From Steromphala cineraria (lineage: Eukaryota; Mollusca; Gastropoda; Trochida; Trochidae), in contig OU744724.1 of the NCBI GenBank assembly GCA_916613615.1, positions 43,626,662 to 43,690,661 of the forward strand: a stretch of DNA of 64,000 nt. The letters run 5' to 3'. Under the pieces are notes generated by a model, which did not search any database, was not told the DNA's origin, and saw only the letters and a list, made by a program, of their open reading frames with translations. Shown here piece after piece: positions 24,640-37,159 of this stretch. Numbering within the stretch: position 1 is the first letter of the stretch; each line of letters opens with the position of its first letter. The position numbers and the translations under genes were made by a program.

Positions 24640-26500
24640 AATTTCAAGTCATATTACAAAATAACTTGTCTGTTTCTCGGTTGACACTCTCTGAAAAGTG
24701 TGGCCTCGAATCGATTTGCATAACTATCGCAATCTAGATATCTCAAAACTGATGACTGATACTTCGTCAGATTTTCCTAGGTTGTCAGGATTCATCACTC
24801 GAGGGGGCAAAATAGTGAAAAGACGTTTTTCACCTGCAGATGGAGAATACAGCGATGATAAAGTGATGATACCCGCGTTTAGAACCTGTCAAGTAGGCCG
24901 ATTGTATTGAAAAGATACGTCTGAGTCTTTATACTGTACCCATATCCGTGGAGATACAGAACGTTAAGAATCTTGAAGAGCTGGAATGACAATTGTCAAA
25001 TATTTGACGTTAATGACCGACGTTTTTTGACGTCAAAGTCAGAGCTGGTGACATGACTGCTCGCTGGAGATGGTTGAGAAGGCTTTTGTTGGTGTAGCAT
25101 GTGGTTAGAGATACAGCATACACTTTAGCATCAATCACACCCTGCGTATGAACAATCTACCAATTCTTCCCGACTCTACCTGCCCTCTGGCGGTCAACCT
25201 TTGCAACTATTATTGACATGCGCAGTTGAGAAGGGAGAGCGCTCGCAGAACCCCCCATGGAGAAAATGATACCAGAGCCGTCTTTATTTTTGACGAATTT
25301 TTGACAGGCTATGAAGGAAATGGAGTCGACTCGGCTCCCGATGCGATCTCTGTTTACACACCAAATCGGTCGCCGCGGCACCCGCCGTGTGTCAGGATAG
25401 GGGTTTTATCGGGGCGCGGAGTTCGGATCGAGTTTCCCTTCTAATTGTCTGGGCGGAGCTATCGGTATGGTCTTCCGACCCCTGTGCCAGATTTCCCCAA
25501 AGAGAGAATTCAATTACGCTTATTGGGAATCGCGGCTCAAATGTATTTCGGTCTTAAAACAAACAGCGCTCATCAATTTGCCTCCTAGTTAAATCTAAAG
25601 TAACCTAGGAGGCAAACAGTCTGATGAAAGTGAATCTATTTTGCCAACTCTTTCAAGGATGGGAAGCGACAACTCCTGGAGAGAGGTATTGCGAGCCGAC
25701 TCCGAAGCCAATTGGGGAGTAATTAATTCTGCAAATAACGCTCAGATGTTGTGCATTTTGTCCCAGATTCATTTCACGTCAGGGCCACATGCGGGCAACG
25801 TGAACCGAGACCCTCACACAAGGCATCACCCACCCCAAACTCTGCCCCTCTTCTTAGGGGGAGCGGCTCCCCATCTGGTCCCACTTCCGTTCCCCCAATA
25901 CCCCCTCTCCTTACCCCCTCAAGTGATTACAAAGTACCATTCCTCTTTCACGGGTCAAACCAATATTTCCAAAAAATCCACCACAAATCCTTCTTTGGCA
26001 CCCTTCATCATTTCGGATTATGAAGGAAGCATACGCCGCCACGCTTGAAGGCTGGGTACCCCGTCAGACACACACCCCTATAGAGTAAGCACACGAGTCG
26101 GATCTTCACGAGAGGGTGATGCATGGTGTATGCGGCGATGTGAATCGGTAACATCATCCTCAAGCCTCTTCAGAACTGATGACATTTATTCCTTGTTGCC
26201 GTCAGGACCAAAGCTTAAACTCCTCTCCTACTTATCTAGTTTACCATTCCTTCTGGCACCGTTCTGCTATCTTTGACAGTCAGAAGTGGGAGGTGGCGGG
26301 GGACGTATGTTTATGGTAAACTCATCCCCATTAGAGGTACACCCTAGGGTGGTCTTCTGTAGTTGCAGAGTATATTTTCCATGACCCATGTGTTATTTGG
26401 AGACCCAACTTGAGCCACTGCCGAGGGGTATGTAACAAAAACAATCTCGCTCCCCCAGACGCTAACCCAGCACTTTCGACATTCTGTTCTTCATTCCGAA
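24640..26500. promoter_or_regulatory. Large GC-balanced island, candidate regulatory region
   Basis: About 1.9 kb, markedly richer in GC than its surroundings. It contains two symmetric factor-like sites: TGACAATTGTCA at 24987-24998 (paired TGACA half-sites around an E box) and TTTGACGTCAAA at 25026-25037 (CRE palindrome). A strong hairpin is at 25572-25625. Frames of 135 codons (25641-26048) and 90 codons (25751-26023) overlap on the same strand in different phases; neither shows a known domain. It could be an unrecognised exon or promoter, but I favour a non-coding regulatory cluster. Confidence 0.35.
25572..25625. other. Strong short-loop hairpin
   Basis: TTTGCCTCCTAG (25577-25588) pairs exactly with CTAGGAGGCAAA (25605-25616); the stem extends inward by TTA/TAA after one bulged C. 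Outside the stem, CATCA and TGATG (25571-25575 and 25621-25625) are also complementary across a small internal loop. Total length is about 55 bases, shorter than usual animal pre-miRNAs, and I do not recognise a miRNA seed family. It could equally be a protein-binding or cruciform element. Confidence 0.5.
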
Positions 26501-26558
26501 GACAACAAACACTTCCAGTCCTATTGATCCGGTAGATGCCGGCCCAACATCATTGAAA

Positions 26559-26978
26559 CAGCGTTGTTAAACATTTCTCTCTTTCAAACAATGATGTTAA
26601 ACATTTCTCTCTTATAAACAATGATGTAAAACATTCCTCTCTTTTAAATAATGGTGTAAAACATTTCTCTCTTTTAAATAATGATGTCAAACATTTCTAT
26701 CTTTTAATATAAACTGCGTTGTTAATCATTTCTGTTTTTTAACAATGATGTCAAACATTTTTCTCTTAAACAATGGTGTTGTACATTTCTCTATTTTAAA
26801 CAATGGTGTTAAACATTTCCGTCTGTTAAACAATTGTGTCAATCATTTTTCTTTTAAACAATGGTGTCAAACATTTCTCTCTTTTAAACAATGGTATCAA
26901 ACATTTTTAATTTTTAAACAATGATGTCAAACCTTTCTCTCTTATAAACAATGGTGTCAAGAATTTCTCTCGTTTAAA
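26559..26978 (+). repeat. 30-bp minisatellite, about 14 units
   Basis: Contiguous units of 28-35 bases follow the pattern CAATGRTGTCAAACATTTC then TCTCTTTTAAA. I count about fourteen. They abut without spacers, so this is not a CRISPR-like array. Units vary by substitutions and small indels, showing an aged array. No frame is kept open through it. Confidence 0.9.
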
Positions 26979-26984
26979 CACTAA

Positions 26985-28735
26985 AAAATTAAATAAATGT
27001 AAAACATTTCTAATTCATAATTTCCGATGCTAAAAAGTGCTAAGTATTCAACAACGACCAAGACATTTTCTTTTTAACATATCAGCAATTTACTTTAAAA
27101 TCAAAACATCGAACATCTCTTCATTTACAAAGAACGACACTGTAGTTTCTATATTTTAAACAGAGATGCTTAAATGTCCTTAATACAGTAATACACGAAG
27201 AATATCTTTTATTACCGCATTAATCAAACCCGTTAACAAAGTAACCGCCTAATGGTAAAAGGGCATATTTTTTTATGTAAAACAATGTGATTATTTTGTA
27301 TATATATATATATATGTCATTAATTCGATCGAACAACGATGTGAAACGCAAATAATTCAACAACCCACGTGACGTACGCAGCTAGTATTTTTACAAGGGG
27401 GTTAACGTATCTTTATCCTGTACATACACGACAGATGGAACAATGCGAAATGTTTACATAGACAAGTAGCGTGTAGTTCTTTGTTTCACAAGTAAGAAGA
27501 TATTTGCCGTTTTTTTTAAGAAAACCGCAGTTAACAACTTTGCCTAATATGTCATCTAAAACAAAAGCTAACTGGATTTTTTATAAGTCAGAAACTTAAA
27601 TTTTTTTGTAAAGTGTAATACCACCATTTTAGTTGGCATTTGATTAAAGAAATAACACTTCCTTGGTATACACCATGAATTAAATTCAGGCATAAAACGA
27701 CCTGTATAAAAGGAATATATAATCAATGAATCTGTGATAAAAGTCTTTATTCTGTTGATATACATTTGCGATTAAATTTGACAATACAATGATCAACTGG
27801 TAACATATATATTAAACATTTTTAATGGACGACGTCATACAAAAATATCCATTACATCAATTTAAAAATCCGGAATATGCGTTCACTTGATATTGAACAC
27901 ATATGCTAAACGCAATGTGTAGCCAAGTTGAGTCTATTCGTGTGATCCTTGAAACAGTTTTAGTAAACTTACTAAGTAAACTTATTACAAGTAAAATAAA
28001 TGAGAACACAAAAACAATTTTACGAAATGATATTCAACATTAAGTAAATATCACTATAAAGATTATATGTTAGTGTAAACTTAATGCACTGTTATAGTGT
28101 TGCAGAATTAAACACATCAAAATCATCATGAAAATATTATTTGTTTTAAGGTAAAGAAGTATAGCACATAATACGGACGAAAGAAAGAAAGTAGCGTGTA
28201 TGTACACATGTTGTAGCAATATAACTTAAATTAAATATAAACATAAAGTGAAGAGACAGCTGATTGAGATATTTTTTATTCCGTTATAAGAAATATATTT
28301 TTTAGATTCACACAGTAAGAACCATATAGAGAATTGAAAGACAGAATTAGTCATGAGGGGAAAAAGGAGAAAATAAACATTGAAATTACTAGCCCTAGCC
28401 AACCCTAGCTAAAGAATAGAGAAAAAGGCCCATTCATGCACAAAGTCAGATTCTTGCATACCGTCAATATGAAAAACACAAACAGACGAAAAAAACAAAT
28501 AACAAGGTCATGCTTTTTCATAATTAAAATCCATGTACATTGTCCAATTACCTTCAAATTATTACTTGTTCAATCAATGAAAGCATCATAACTTTCTCTC
28601 TTAAAGTGTATCACGATTGTTCTTTTCTTCAAGAGCTTATATTTTTAGATGTTATATCTTTCAAAGATAAGATCAAAAGTAATATTGGTTTGAAATATGG
28701 CTGAACAACCAATGGGTTCGAATCAAAACATTGTT
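26985..28735. other. Intergenic, AT-rich; short (TA)n
   Basis: No gene seen. A TATATA run lies at 27298-27316. 27360-27480 is slightly more GC-balanced without a specific signal. Confidence 0.45.
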
Positions 28736-28740
28736 TTATT

Positions 28741-28940
28741 CACCTGTGCTGAATGAGAATATTCAGATAAAATACACATTAAAATCGATTTAAAAAATTG
28801 ATATGATTATAATAAACATTGAATCCAAGCAGAGTTATATTTCACCTGTATGAGATAAAGATATTTAAGATAAAATACAAAATGAAATCGATTACAAAAA
28901 AATAGGTTGATGTGATTATAATAAACATTGAATACTTAAT
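28741..28940 (+). repeat. About 102-bp direct tandem duplication
   Basis: Units at 28741-28842 and 28843-28940 each start CACCTGT and contain AGATAAAATAC, AAATCGATT and GATTATAATAAACATTGAAT in order. Confidence 0.75.
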
Positions 28941-28944
28941 GTAT

Positions 28945-31900
28945 AAAAAGGAAGTATCGTACTTGGTAACCCTAGATAGTGTTAAATATTAATAGATGCA
29001 TTTCTGATACCATCTAAGCAAAACTGTTCATTGTTAAGCTCGTTATCCCCCGATAATCTAACTTGTTCCTTCCATTTGGTTATTCAGGGCAATACAATAC
29101 ACAGGAGACGGTCGATTAATAACGGACAGATCAATTAATTACCACCTTGACGAAACCAACTAAAGGTATATGTTTATTGTAACTATTCTTTTAACACTTT
29201 CCAAACAATGTATTGTATTTCGATACGTCACATGTTAGTGAATGCGTGAAATACTGATTCTTTTCGGAAAAGGTCGTGTTTCATAAAAATGTTTTGTATA
29301 TAAATGTGTGATACTGTATTTCATATTAAAATCTATGCTTGAAATTAAATGTTAAACAAAAGAAACAAAAGGAAGAAAAAACTTAATAAATTGGATAGAA
29401 AAAACAAATTGAACTGTCTGAAATAAGATTCTTCACACAATTGGAATTAAACTACCAAACAAATATAATAATGTTTTGAGGAAAAAATTAACACAACATT
29501 TAGTCTATCAAAATTGAGAAAACATGATTTTTATTAAAGGGTAATTTGTCGAATTAAAGACCAAATCTGACCATTTCTCTCAAGCTGTGAACAAAAACTG
29601 AACTGAATGTCTCCAAATGTCCATAAGTCCATGAGTCCAGTGATGTCCGAGGGGTCAATGAGGACACTCGTGCTGTGGTCAAGCATTGCTGCATCACGCT
29701 GTAGGAACAAGAGACAGGACGGACAGTTTGTTTGAATTTGTAACTTTATTCAATAAACTTGTAAAACTTCTAATTTTATTATTTTGAAGATATACGGATA
29801 ACTGGTTTTGGATATCTAAGAATATTTTTACATGAGCTTGTAGGTATTGCAGCTTTTCTTACTGCAAGTGTTTAAGGTAAGGTAGCCGACAATAAATCCA
29901 CTTCATTTCACAATTTCGTTATATGAATCAGACATCTGACTTTGTTCTTATGTAAACAGTTGTAGTGAATCGATTTATTTGTTTAACCCTCGTATATAGG
30001 TTGCCTTCTCAGGCTGGGTTATCCAACAACGTCTTTCAAAAAACGATTTTTTGATGACGTTACTTACGTGTTTCCCTCTGAACTATATATTCATTTTCAT
30101 TTTGCTTATATGCTTCCATAATTTTATTACAAATGGTATAAACAGCCCCACAGTTTCTTATCACGATACTTTGTTGACAGCGCTCTGTAAAAGACCTATC
30201 ATCCAAAATGTGTTACTGTTCTTTCTACGTAGCACCTTCAATGAATGAACATGGTTTATGACAATTAGGTTAAGTAACAGTTTCTGACAAAAGTTGCCGT
30301 AACTTCACAATCAGTCAGTGGCAATAAGCAAGAGGTGAAGTTTTTATAATGGCTATGATTAGAAGAAGCAGGAACGATTTAATTAAACAATAATTGGAAT
30401 TTTTATTTTAAAAGACAAAAACCTGTTTGTGTAAATATCTACGTGTAATGTATGGCACTGGTATATGAATAAGTATTTAGAAGCTTATTTTTTAGAATTA
30501 AATTAAATTCATAAATGAAATTGAATAAAAGATTTTTTTTAAACTCACACACCCAAAGAAATATGTGAATGCATCAAATATTAACTCATGCTTCCAAATT
30601 AGAATAAACACATCTAGTAATTAACCGCTTGAAATGAACCATTCGAGACCCTAGATGTCTTATGACAAGTATCTGTATTGTTGTGTGTTTACCCATTCGA
30701 AAAAATGTCAAGATTCTTTGAATTATTAAAAGCTTTTCCTTATTACATTATTTCTAAAAACGCTTTCATTTCATTTTGTTTTCGTTGACGTTTGTAATTA
30801 GATAAAATATGACTTTCAAATGCCACAGGGGGTCGTGAAATCTTTGAAATAAAATATTTTCTTCGTTTTCTAATCCAAAAAGCATTTTTAAACTGCATAA
30901 TGACGCCAAGATAGCTGACAATATTGTCACATTTGCGATAAGATTTGAACAATTATAGTTTCCAAATAGCATAATTAGGACTATAATTATAGGGTGCGTA
31001 TTTAGCAGAAATCACCGGGATGGAAAATTGATACCAGAGAAAGACTCCTTTAAGATCTAAATGTAAAAATATAATAGGACACATGCTACAAAGAAATGAA
31101 TATTAAAGAATATAACAAAATAAGAAGTAAATGAGTTCAATAACAAATAATTTTTCAACCTTTGACACCAGGTGTTTAGGATATTTTAATTGAGCGAAGC
31201 GAAATTTCATCTTTTGAAGACAACAGAAATATTTTAAAGTTAAACATGTCTTACTTGATCAGACAAAGTGATATGATTAACCAATCTATCAAAATATTTC
31301 ATTTGAGTAGGGCTTTGAAATGTTTCAAAAGAATGTATTCTCAAAGGTTAATTTTTCATAAAATTTCCCAATGCTCTCCTGTCAATAGGTACAAATGCTA
31401 TAAAGTATTTATTATGTCCCTTACATATGAAAGTAAAGATTAAATTCAAGACAAGGGCAAAATTACTAATCATATTGACAGAACTTAGTTCGAGCAATTA
31501 TATTTGCAATAGAATGCACTGCACAAAACTGATAGATTGCAATACAGAATGTACATGTTTGCAATATTATTTTCATTGAGAATTTTTATAGCAAAATGCA
31601 AGGTGCAGTGTTTGGTGTTCAATATCATACTGAACATTTTATCAAATGGGTAAGTTTTAATTCATAAAGAAATGGAAGAATGTGAACGTAGAGTTCAGTC
31701 AATATATATTGCAGTATGATTGAAATGAATTATATATCGAAATATATTGCAATGCGAAATTTGGTGCAATACTCAGCAGTATTCAAGACGACTATCATGT
31801 TTATGAAAATTTTAGATTTCAATTATCCATCACTGAATTAGTTTATGCTTAACATGTTTGGCATTTGTATATATTTGTGGAATCATTTGGACAAAAAAAA

Positions 31901-32140
31901 TCATGGAAAATTTAATAAGGAAAAGATGAGAAATACATCTTCTTCATAATTGAATACAGCATAAAGAAGATGTCAATAGTAATAATTCTTCGAACATAGA
32001 CTAACATAATCAACCAAGTAGTATCATTAGTTATGTAATACGTTGACACATATGCTAAGGAAATTAAAAAAAACTATGTAAAAAATCGTTAGTTGACTAA
32101 GAACATTCTCGAAGGTGAGCTAGTTGTTAAATAACAGTGG
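28945..32140. other. Intergenic, mostly AT-rich
   Basis: No gene seen. 29560-29730 is more GC-balanced and contains several GTCC-centred words (TGTCC, AGTCC) of unknown meaning. 31490-31790 repeats the word ATTGCA and its neighbours several times, without a clear unit. Confidence 0.4.
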
Positions 32141-32149
32141 ACACACAAG

Positions 32150-32560
32150 ACATATTGATTCAAATAAGAATTGATCAACATAATTAGAACAATGTGAGGG
32201 GTCGTTGAGAGACAAACCATTTCCATAGCATTTGCAGAATTATCAGGGATAAGCATTACGCATGGTAAATCCCCCTGTAAAATGGTAAGTATTGTTTGGG
32301 CATTCTGTGGGGCACCATCAAAGAAGGAATTGGCGAGATTTCCTCCCGGGCTCAAAACGCTTGGGGGGAAATCTTCCTGGTTTAGTTTCGTGGGAACGTA
32401 CAAACATTCAGCACATTTGCAAAACATACAGCAGAAGCCTGACGGATGGTTTTGACTTTTCCCCAATCTCCATGATATGAAGTAATCCCCCGCTTCTAAT
32501 ATTTTGCTCCCCTGTAGGTGAGGGCTACGTTACCATGGTTTCGGGTGGCTGAATGATACT
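32150..32560. promoter_or_regulatory. Candidate cis-regulatory island
   Basis: GC-balanced block with overlapping open frames on both strands (125 codons minus at 32089-32466; 62 codons plus at 32292-32480). Open frames on both strands with no recognisable domain fit non-coding sequence of balanced composition better than an exon. I see no clear splice-site pair. Confidence 0.25.
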
Positions 32561-32564
32561 GGAA

Positions 32565-34735
32565 TCTTAAGAAAGGGGATACCTCAAGACCGAATGAAAG
32601 GCAAGGATATATTTAAAAGCCGGATATTCATTTAAGTTGTAAACGAGACGTTAATCCTCTTCGCAGAAAGAGGGCAATTATAGTTGGGGAACATAAGAGA
32701 GTTTGTTAGAACATAATTTTAAACATTTGTCGGGTTTAGAATTGCTTGATTGATACGGATGTATTTTTGGTGAAATGTAAATATGCTTATGCATTTAGCT
32801 GAAACTATAAGGTTTGGACTGTGAATATATCAACCAAAACATCAAAATGAAAGTATGTTAAAATTTTCGTATATATCAATGACAATTGTCAGAAAAAATG
32901 AGTTTCTGTTACTAAAATAAAAAAATACTGAATTATTAAATGAGATGTTAATTTGCAAAAGAATAAGGATTTGTCATTTTGTTGATTCGCAACAACCAAT
33001 ACACATCTCGTTTCATATAATAATCAATAACAATATTGACTAACATTCCTAAATGTGCTACTTAGCTTAAGTTTTTTTTAGGTCCATTCTTGTAATAAGA
33101 ACGGCTCAAATAACTGATAATTATTGTTTATATTCGCACTTTTATTTTGAGAAAAATATCCATCAGGTTAAAGTTATGAATGAACGAAGATATAAGCTTT
33201 ATAAAATTATTTCTTTAAAATAATCGTTATAGTCATCATAAATGAATATTCCACCAATACCCTTCATTCATTCTAAAAATGAAACAGGAGTGAACCCAAA
33301 AATAAACAATGGGGTACAAAAATGAAAACAACGATTAAAGAAATGTTACAAAGCAAAATTGAAAAAATATCTCTAACAATTGAAACCCTGTGAGATTTTT
33401 CAAACCGTGTGGCAGTTATGTTTAACGAATGTTTCAATTGGACATGGGCATAATTATCCATATGGTAACACGAACACATGACATAACACGATATTAATCT
33501 TCACTGTCTGTATGAGAGGGACATTCAACGATGGTTGGTTATTCTCTCCTTTCCCTAGTTCCCCAATTTGCTAATTATGCATCATAATTTGTAAAAGTCC
33601 CCATTTGGTTAGACGCTCATTCTATTAGATATGGCAGGTTTGTTACGACAATTTACTGAATTTGATGGAGTGCTTTCGGTAATTGATTTGTACGGTTTTC
33701 TAGACCCCAGTAAAGTTGAACTTGTCATTTTCAACTAAGACGAAAATGACATTTTTGCAATATTAAGAGCAATTGGAGAGGAAATATAACAGTTTCTTTG
33801 TTAACAGTTGCAGTTCGGTTTAATTACCATTTGAAGAAGAGAAGTTTCAAACTTATAATATCTGGTTAAATTTTCGGCAGTAATTGCGAGTAGCCAAAGT
33901 TCCAGATGAGCTACCCTTAAACATATGTTCATGTTGACCGCTTAATATTGTACTCTGTGTATATGTTGATTAAAATGCATTCTTTTTTATGTTGCTTGGA
34001 ATATCGAAATATACATAGTTCCATATGAAACTTTTTAAACGTAAGTGTTTATACAATCCTCGATCCCTAAAATGCATACCAGAAGAAAAAACTAGATGTT
34101 TACGTAAAATTTGAAAATAAAATAAAATGGTTTCAACTGTACATTCCAAGGCATCGAGTAAGTCAAAACGAGGCTTTGTATGAGGAATTGGTACACACAG
34201 ACAGGCGTATGGAGAGACAGACAGACCGAATTGCCTTATGATATAAACATTATTATTTATAGTTAATAAACAGCTAGTAAGTTCGAAAATAGATCCACAT
34301 AAAGGCGAAGGAAACTATCCCCTTTAGAAGTAAGATGAAAACTAATAAAATGTTTAATGGTCACAACAATTTCCTCTGTTAATGATTTTTCTCCATACAT
34401 GTATCTTGGTCCGTAGTTTGTATAAATGTTTCTCTCATTTTCCTAATATGCTATGGATCCATTTTTAATATTTTCCATAAGGCTAATATACCCATCCCAT
34501 CCATCCTAGTTATTTTGAATCAATTTCTGAAAATATAAGTGGCATCATCACAAGCAACAAAATTACACTATCCCCACACCCTTGAGATGAAATCGTGTTA
34601 TAGTTTTTAATGAAATTTCCCCAAATCGAGAAAATTTGATCAATAACTGTCATCTTATAACAAAATACCATAAAATCCATTTTCAGGAAATGAAGATTGC
34701 GAGATTATATGAATAACGAATTTTTTAATCCTTCG
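32565..34735. other. Intergenic, AT-rich, no gene seen
   Basis: Scattered short frames only. Short GACA runs occur at 34197-34227. Confidence 0.45.
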
Positions 34736-34779
34736 ACTTGAGATTTGAAATATTCGGAGAAGGTGGGCAGCTAACGACA

Positions 34780-35335
34780 TCATTGTCCAACCTGTCAATC
34801 ATTTTGAGCTGCATTACACTTTCAATCACCAATGAAAAAACAGCAGTATGATATTTCATAATTAAAAAGTGAAAGTTTCGCTCCCGAGCTCTTAAAGTCC
34901 CTCAGCAGCCTATGGACCAATCTCTCTAGAATTCTACGCGCATGCGCAGACATATTGATGTTTCGTCAAGAGTTGGCGCTGGGGTGAAAATCTGAAAACT
35001 CACGCAAAGCAAGACCAAGATAATACTATAATAATCTCAAGCTGGGAAGCAGAAAACTTGCGATACAATATACAGCACTGTCGAATAGCGGTACACCGTT
35101 GATTTCCTCTGACTGTCAAAAATATAATTCCCGGAATGGCTTTCCTAACTTCATGGCGGAAAGCCTCTGTCGGGCCCAAAAGAGGCTTTGTGTCAACCGG
35201 GCTTACAGGGCAGAAATGATATTGCATTAATCTACTCTGCTTATCAGCAAAATGAAATGAAATGGGTGTTCTTTCCTTGATCCTTTGGGATCTAAATACC
35301 GGTAATGATTTTCCCATTTCGTCTTATTCTCTGCG
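34780..35335. promoter_or_regulatory. Candidate regulatory island with NRF1-like site
   Basis: Contains CCAACCTGTCAATCAT at 34787-34802 (PBX-MEIS-like on the minus strand; the same 16-mer is at 63335-63350), CCAAT-like words, and CGCGCATGCGCA at 34937-34948, which fits the NRF1 consensus YGCGCAYGCGCR. Downstream is a 105-codon minus frame (35000-35317) starting MGKSLPVF with no recognisable domain. NRF1 sites favour promoters, so a start site nearby is possible, but no exon can be defined. Confidence 0.35.
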
Positions 35336-35645
35336 TCATAAACACAGAACAATCCACACCAGGTTGGCTTGAGTACAATTCTGAAATAACGCCCATTTCC
35401 ACACGATTTACTATGTCAATACCAGCAATTCAGCATGGGTAGTTATTCTTCCAAACCAATTGGATAACGGAATTTGTTTGTCTTTGTCATCAAGCTTTAA
35501 GCCTATTCGGTGCAGAACATATCTTTCTTACAGAATTTACCAATTTTAGTAACAATTTATTAAAAAGGGTTTCCACCAATAAGTTTCTCAACTAGACTAA
35601 GTCCAAATTTCCTAGCATGTAATAGGCTGAAAATATGAATATGTA

Positions 35646-35750
35646 ATGGAGAATGCATGAGGAGTAGTGGATTCTTTAAAATAATCAACTCGCCCCTTCG
35701 TTGCTCGTTGATTATTTTAAAGAATCCACTGCTCCGAATGCATTCTCCAT
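35646..35750. repeat. Fold-back inverted repeat, 44-bp arms
   Basis: The arm at 35646-35689 and the arm at 35707-35750 are reverse complements at 41 of 44 positions, around a 17-base loop. This is long enough to extrude as a cruciform or give a hairpin transcript. The shared core AGTGGATTCTTTAAAATAAT recurs at 35843. It is probably a fold-back type non-autonomous transposon or its end. Confidence 0.85.
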
Positions 35751-35751
35751 C

Positions 35752-35904
35752 TTAATCCATGTTTAACGCACAGTGATAAGATATGCGGAATAGGTTTGTG
35801 TGAAATGCCTGACACCCCTCCAGACTGGACAAGTCCATGTGCAGTGGATTCTTTAAAATAATCCACTGTTCACACAAAAGAGTGACGTCATCATCATGGA
35901 TTAA
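35752..35904. repeat. Inverted-repeat-flanked segment with 27-bp palindrome
   Basis: TTAATCCATG at 35752-35761 and its reverse complement CATGGATTAA at 35895-35904 flank a segment containing a near-palindrome at 35842-35868 (CAGTGGATT, nine bases, AATCCACTG). The palindrome reuses the core word of the adjacent fold-back. Both probably derive from one repeat family. Confidence 0.6.
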
Positions 35905-36599
35905 TTGCATAGATGTAACAATTATGACAGGTTTCATTAATCATTATCAAAAGTCATATAAATATCCCCTGCAATTATCATCTTTATATCAGTTTAACGT
36001 CTTTGCAACCAGTCATGCATTTGTAACAGTCATTAGTATGCACTAAACATTCAAGTCAGAAGTTGAACTTGCCTTGATTAAATGTATTGGCTTATTTTGA
36101 CCAATATGTGTATGCAACGGTGGTTTCACCGTGCATGTTGATGAAATTATTGAGGCAGATCCAAGAACAATACAAACATATCTTCATCATTGATGTTTAG
36201 CATTTCTGTATGGTCTAAATATATGTCACGAGTCAATCTTTATAGTATATTAGTAAGTATATTATAATAATTTACAATCCTTGCTTGTTTTGGAACGATT
36301 GCAAAATGTATCGTCTTGTTTACTTTCTTTGACAAAGATAATGTAAAAAAAATGCAACTGTTTTTATTTCCATGTTTGTTAATGAGTGCAAATGCAAATA
36401 GAAGAACACCTGATACATATACAGACATATTATATACGAGTCCCAATACGCATTGACGGATTGCACACTTTTTAATACACTAAGCCACTTGTAAACGTAC
36501 TGAATAATTTTACGGCTACGTTCAAGGGAATTGTTTTTCAAATTCACATTTCGCTTTGTTGTTTGAAATCAAGCGTATAAGAATGTTAAATATGACGTC

Positions 36600-36745
36600 A
36601 GAAATATTGAATCCTTATCTCGCGAGACAATACGAGACTTATCGAACTCGCCAAGTGGGATCACGTGACACATGAGTGAGAGTTGGGAATCGAACTCATA
36701 ATATATTGATAAGTATCTGCAACTGAACCGTTGACTTACAAAAGA
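36600..36745 (-). repeat. tRNA-like SINE remnant
   Basis: On the minus strand, GAGTTCGATTCCC near 36685-36697 matches the Pol III B box, and GGTTCAGTTGCAGA near 36715-36728 matches an A box at normal spacing. The T-stem does not pair well and the anticodon arm is AT-rich and unconvincing, so a functional tRNA is unlikely. It is followed on that strand by CGAGT/CTCGCG words that may be the SINE body. Confidence 0.45.
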
Positions 36746-37014
36746 CTTCTTTTTATGCACACAATATGTTTCATGATACTTGTAAGGGTGTTCTCAATGA
36801 CACGATGCGACAATAGGGGTTGTGTACTTGGAAACGAGCCCTGCGATTTGAATGCAAATATACGTCTAGTTTGTTTGCAAGGCTTGATGACTAATTTATA
36901 GCAAACTAAAGTGATACAGAACACTCTATTTATTCAGGAATGTGTATATGTAACAAGTTATAAAGAATTCATGATAATCTGTCTTTGCATCCATAATACC
37001 TGGTAAAGAGCGTA

Positions 37015-37156
37015 GTTCACATACACTCATACATGGCAAGATGAGAATGTATAGGAGAAGGTACGTTAGATGCACGTGGAAACGAGTGTAGCTTATATGT
37101 CAGTTCACTTACACTCATTTTGGTAAGATAGATAGGAGAATGTACTTTAGATGGTG
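37015..37156 (+). repeat. Direct duplication, 88-bp spacing
   Basis: GTTCAC.TACACTCAT, GG.AAGAT, AATGTA and TAGATG recur in the same order at 37015-37075 and 37103-37156. Divergence is moderate. Confidence 0.6.
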
Positions 37157-37159
37157 TTT

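Noticed and set aside
25641..26048. 135-codon plus frame as a gene
   Set aside because: Proline-rich part comes from C-rich sequence; two phases are open at once and no domain is visible.
26559..26978. CRISPR-like array
   Set aside because: Units are contiguous and diverged, without unique spacers, in a eukaryotic context. It is a minisatellite.
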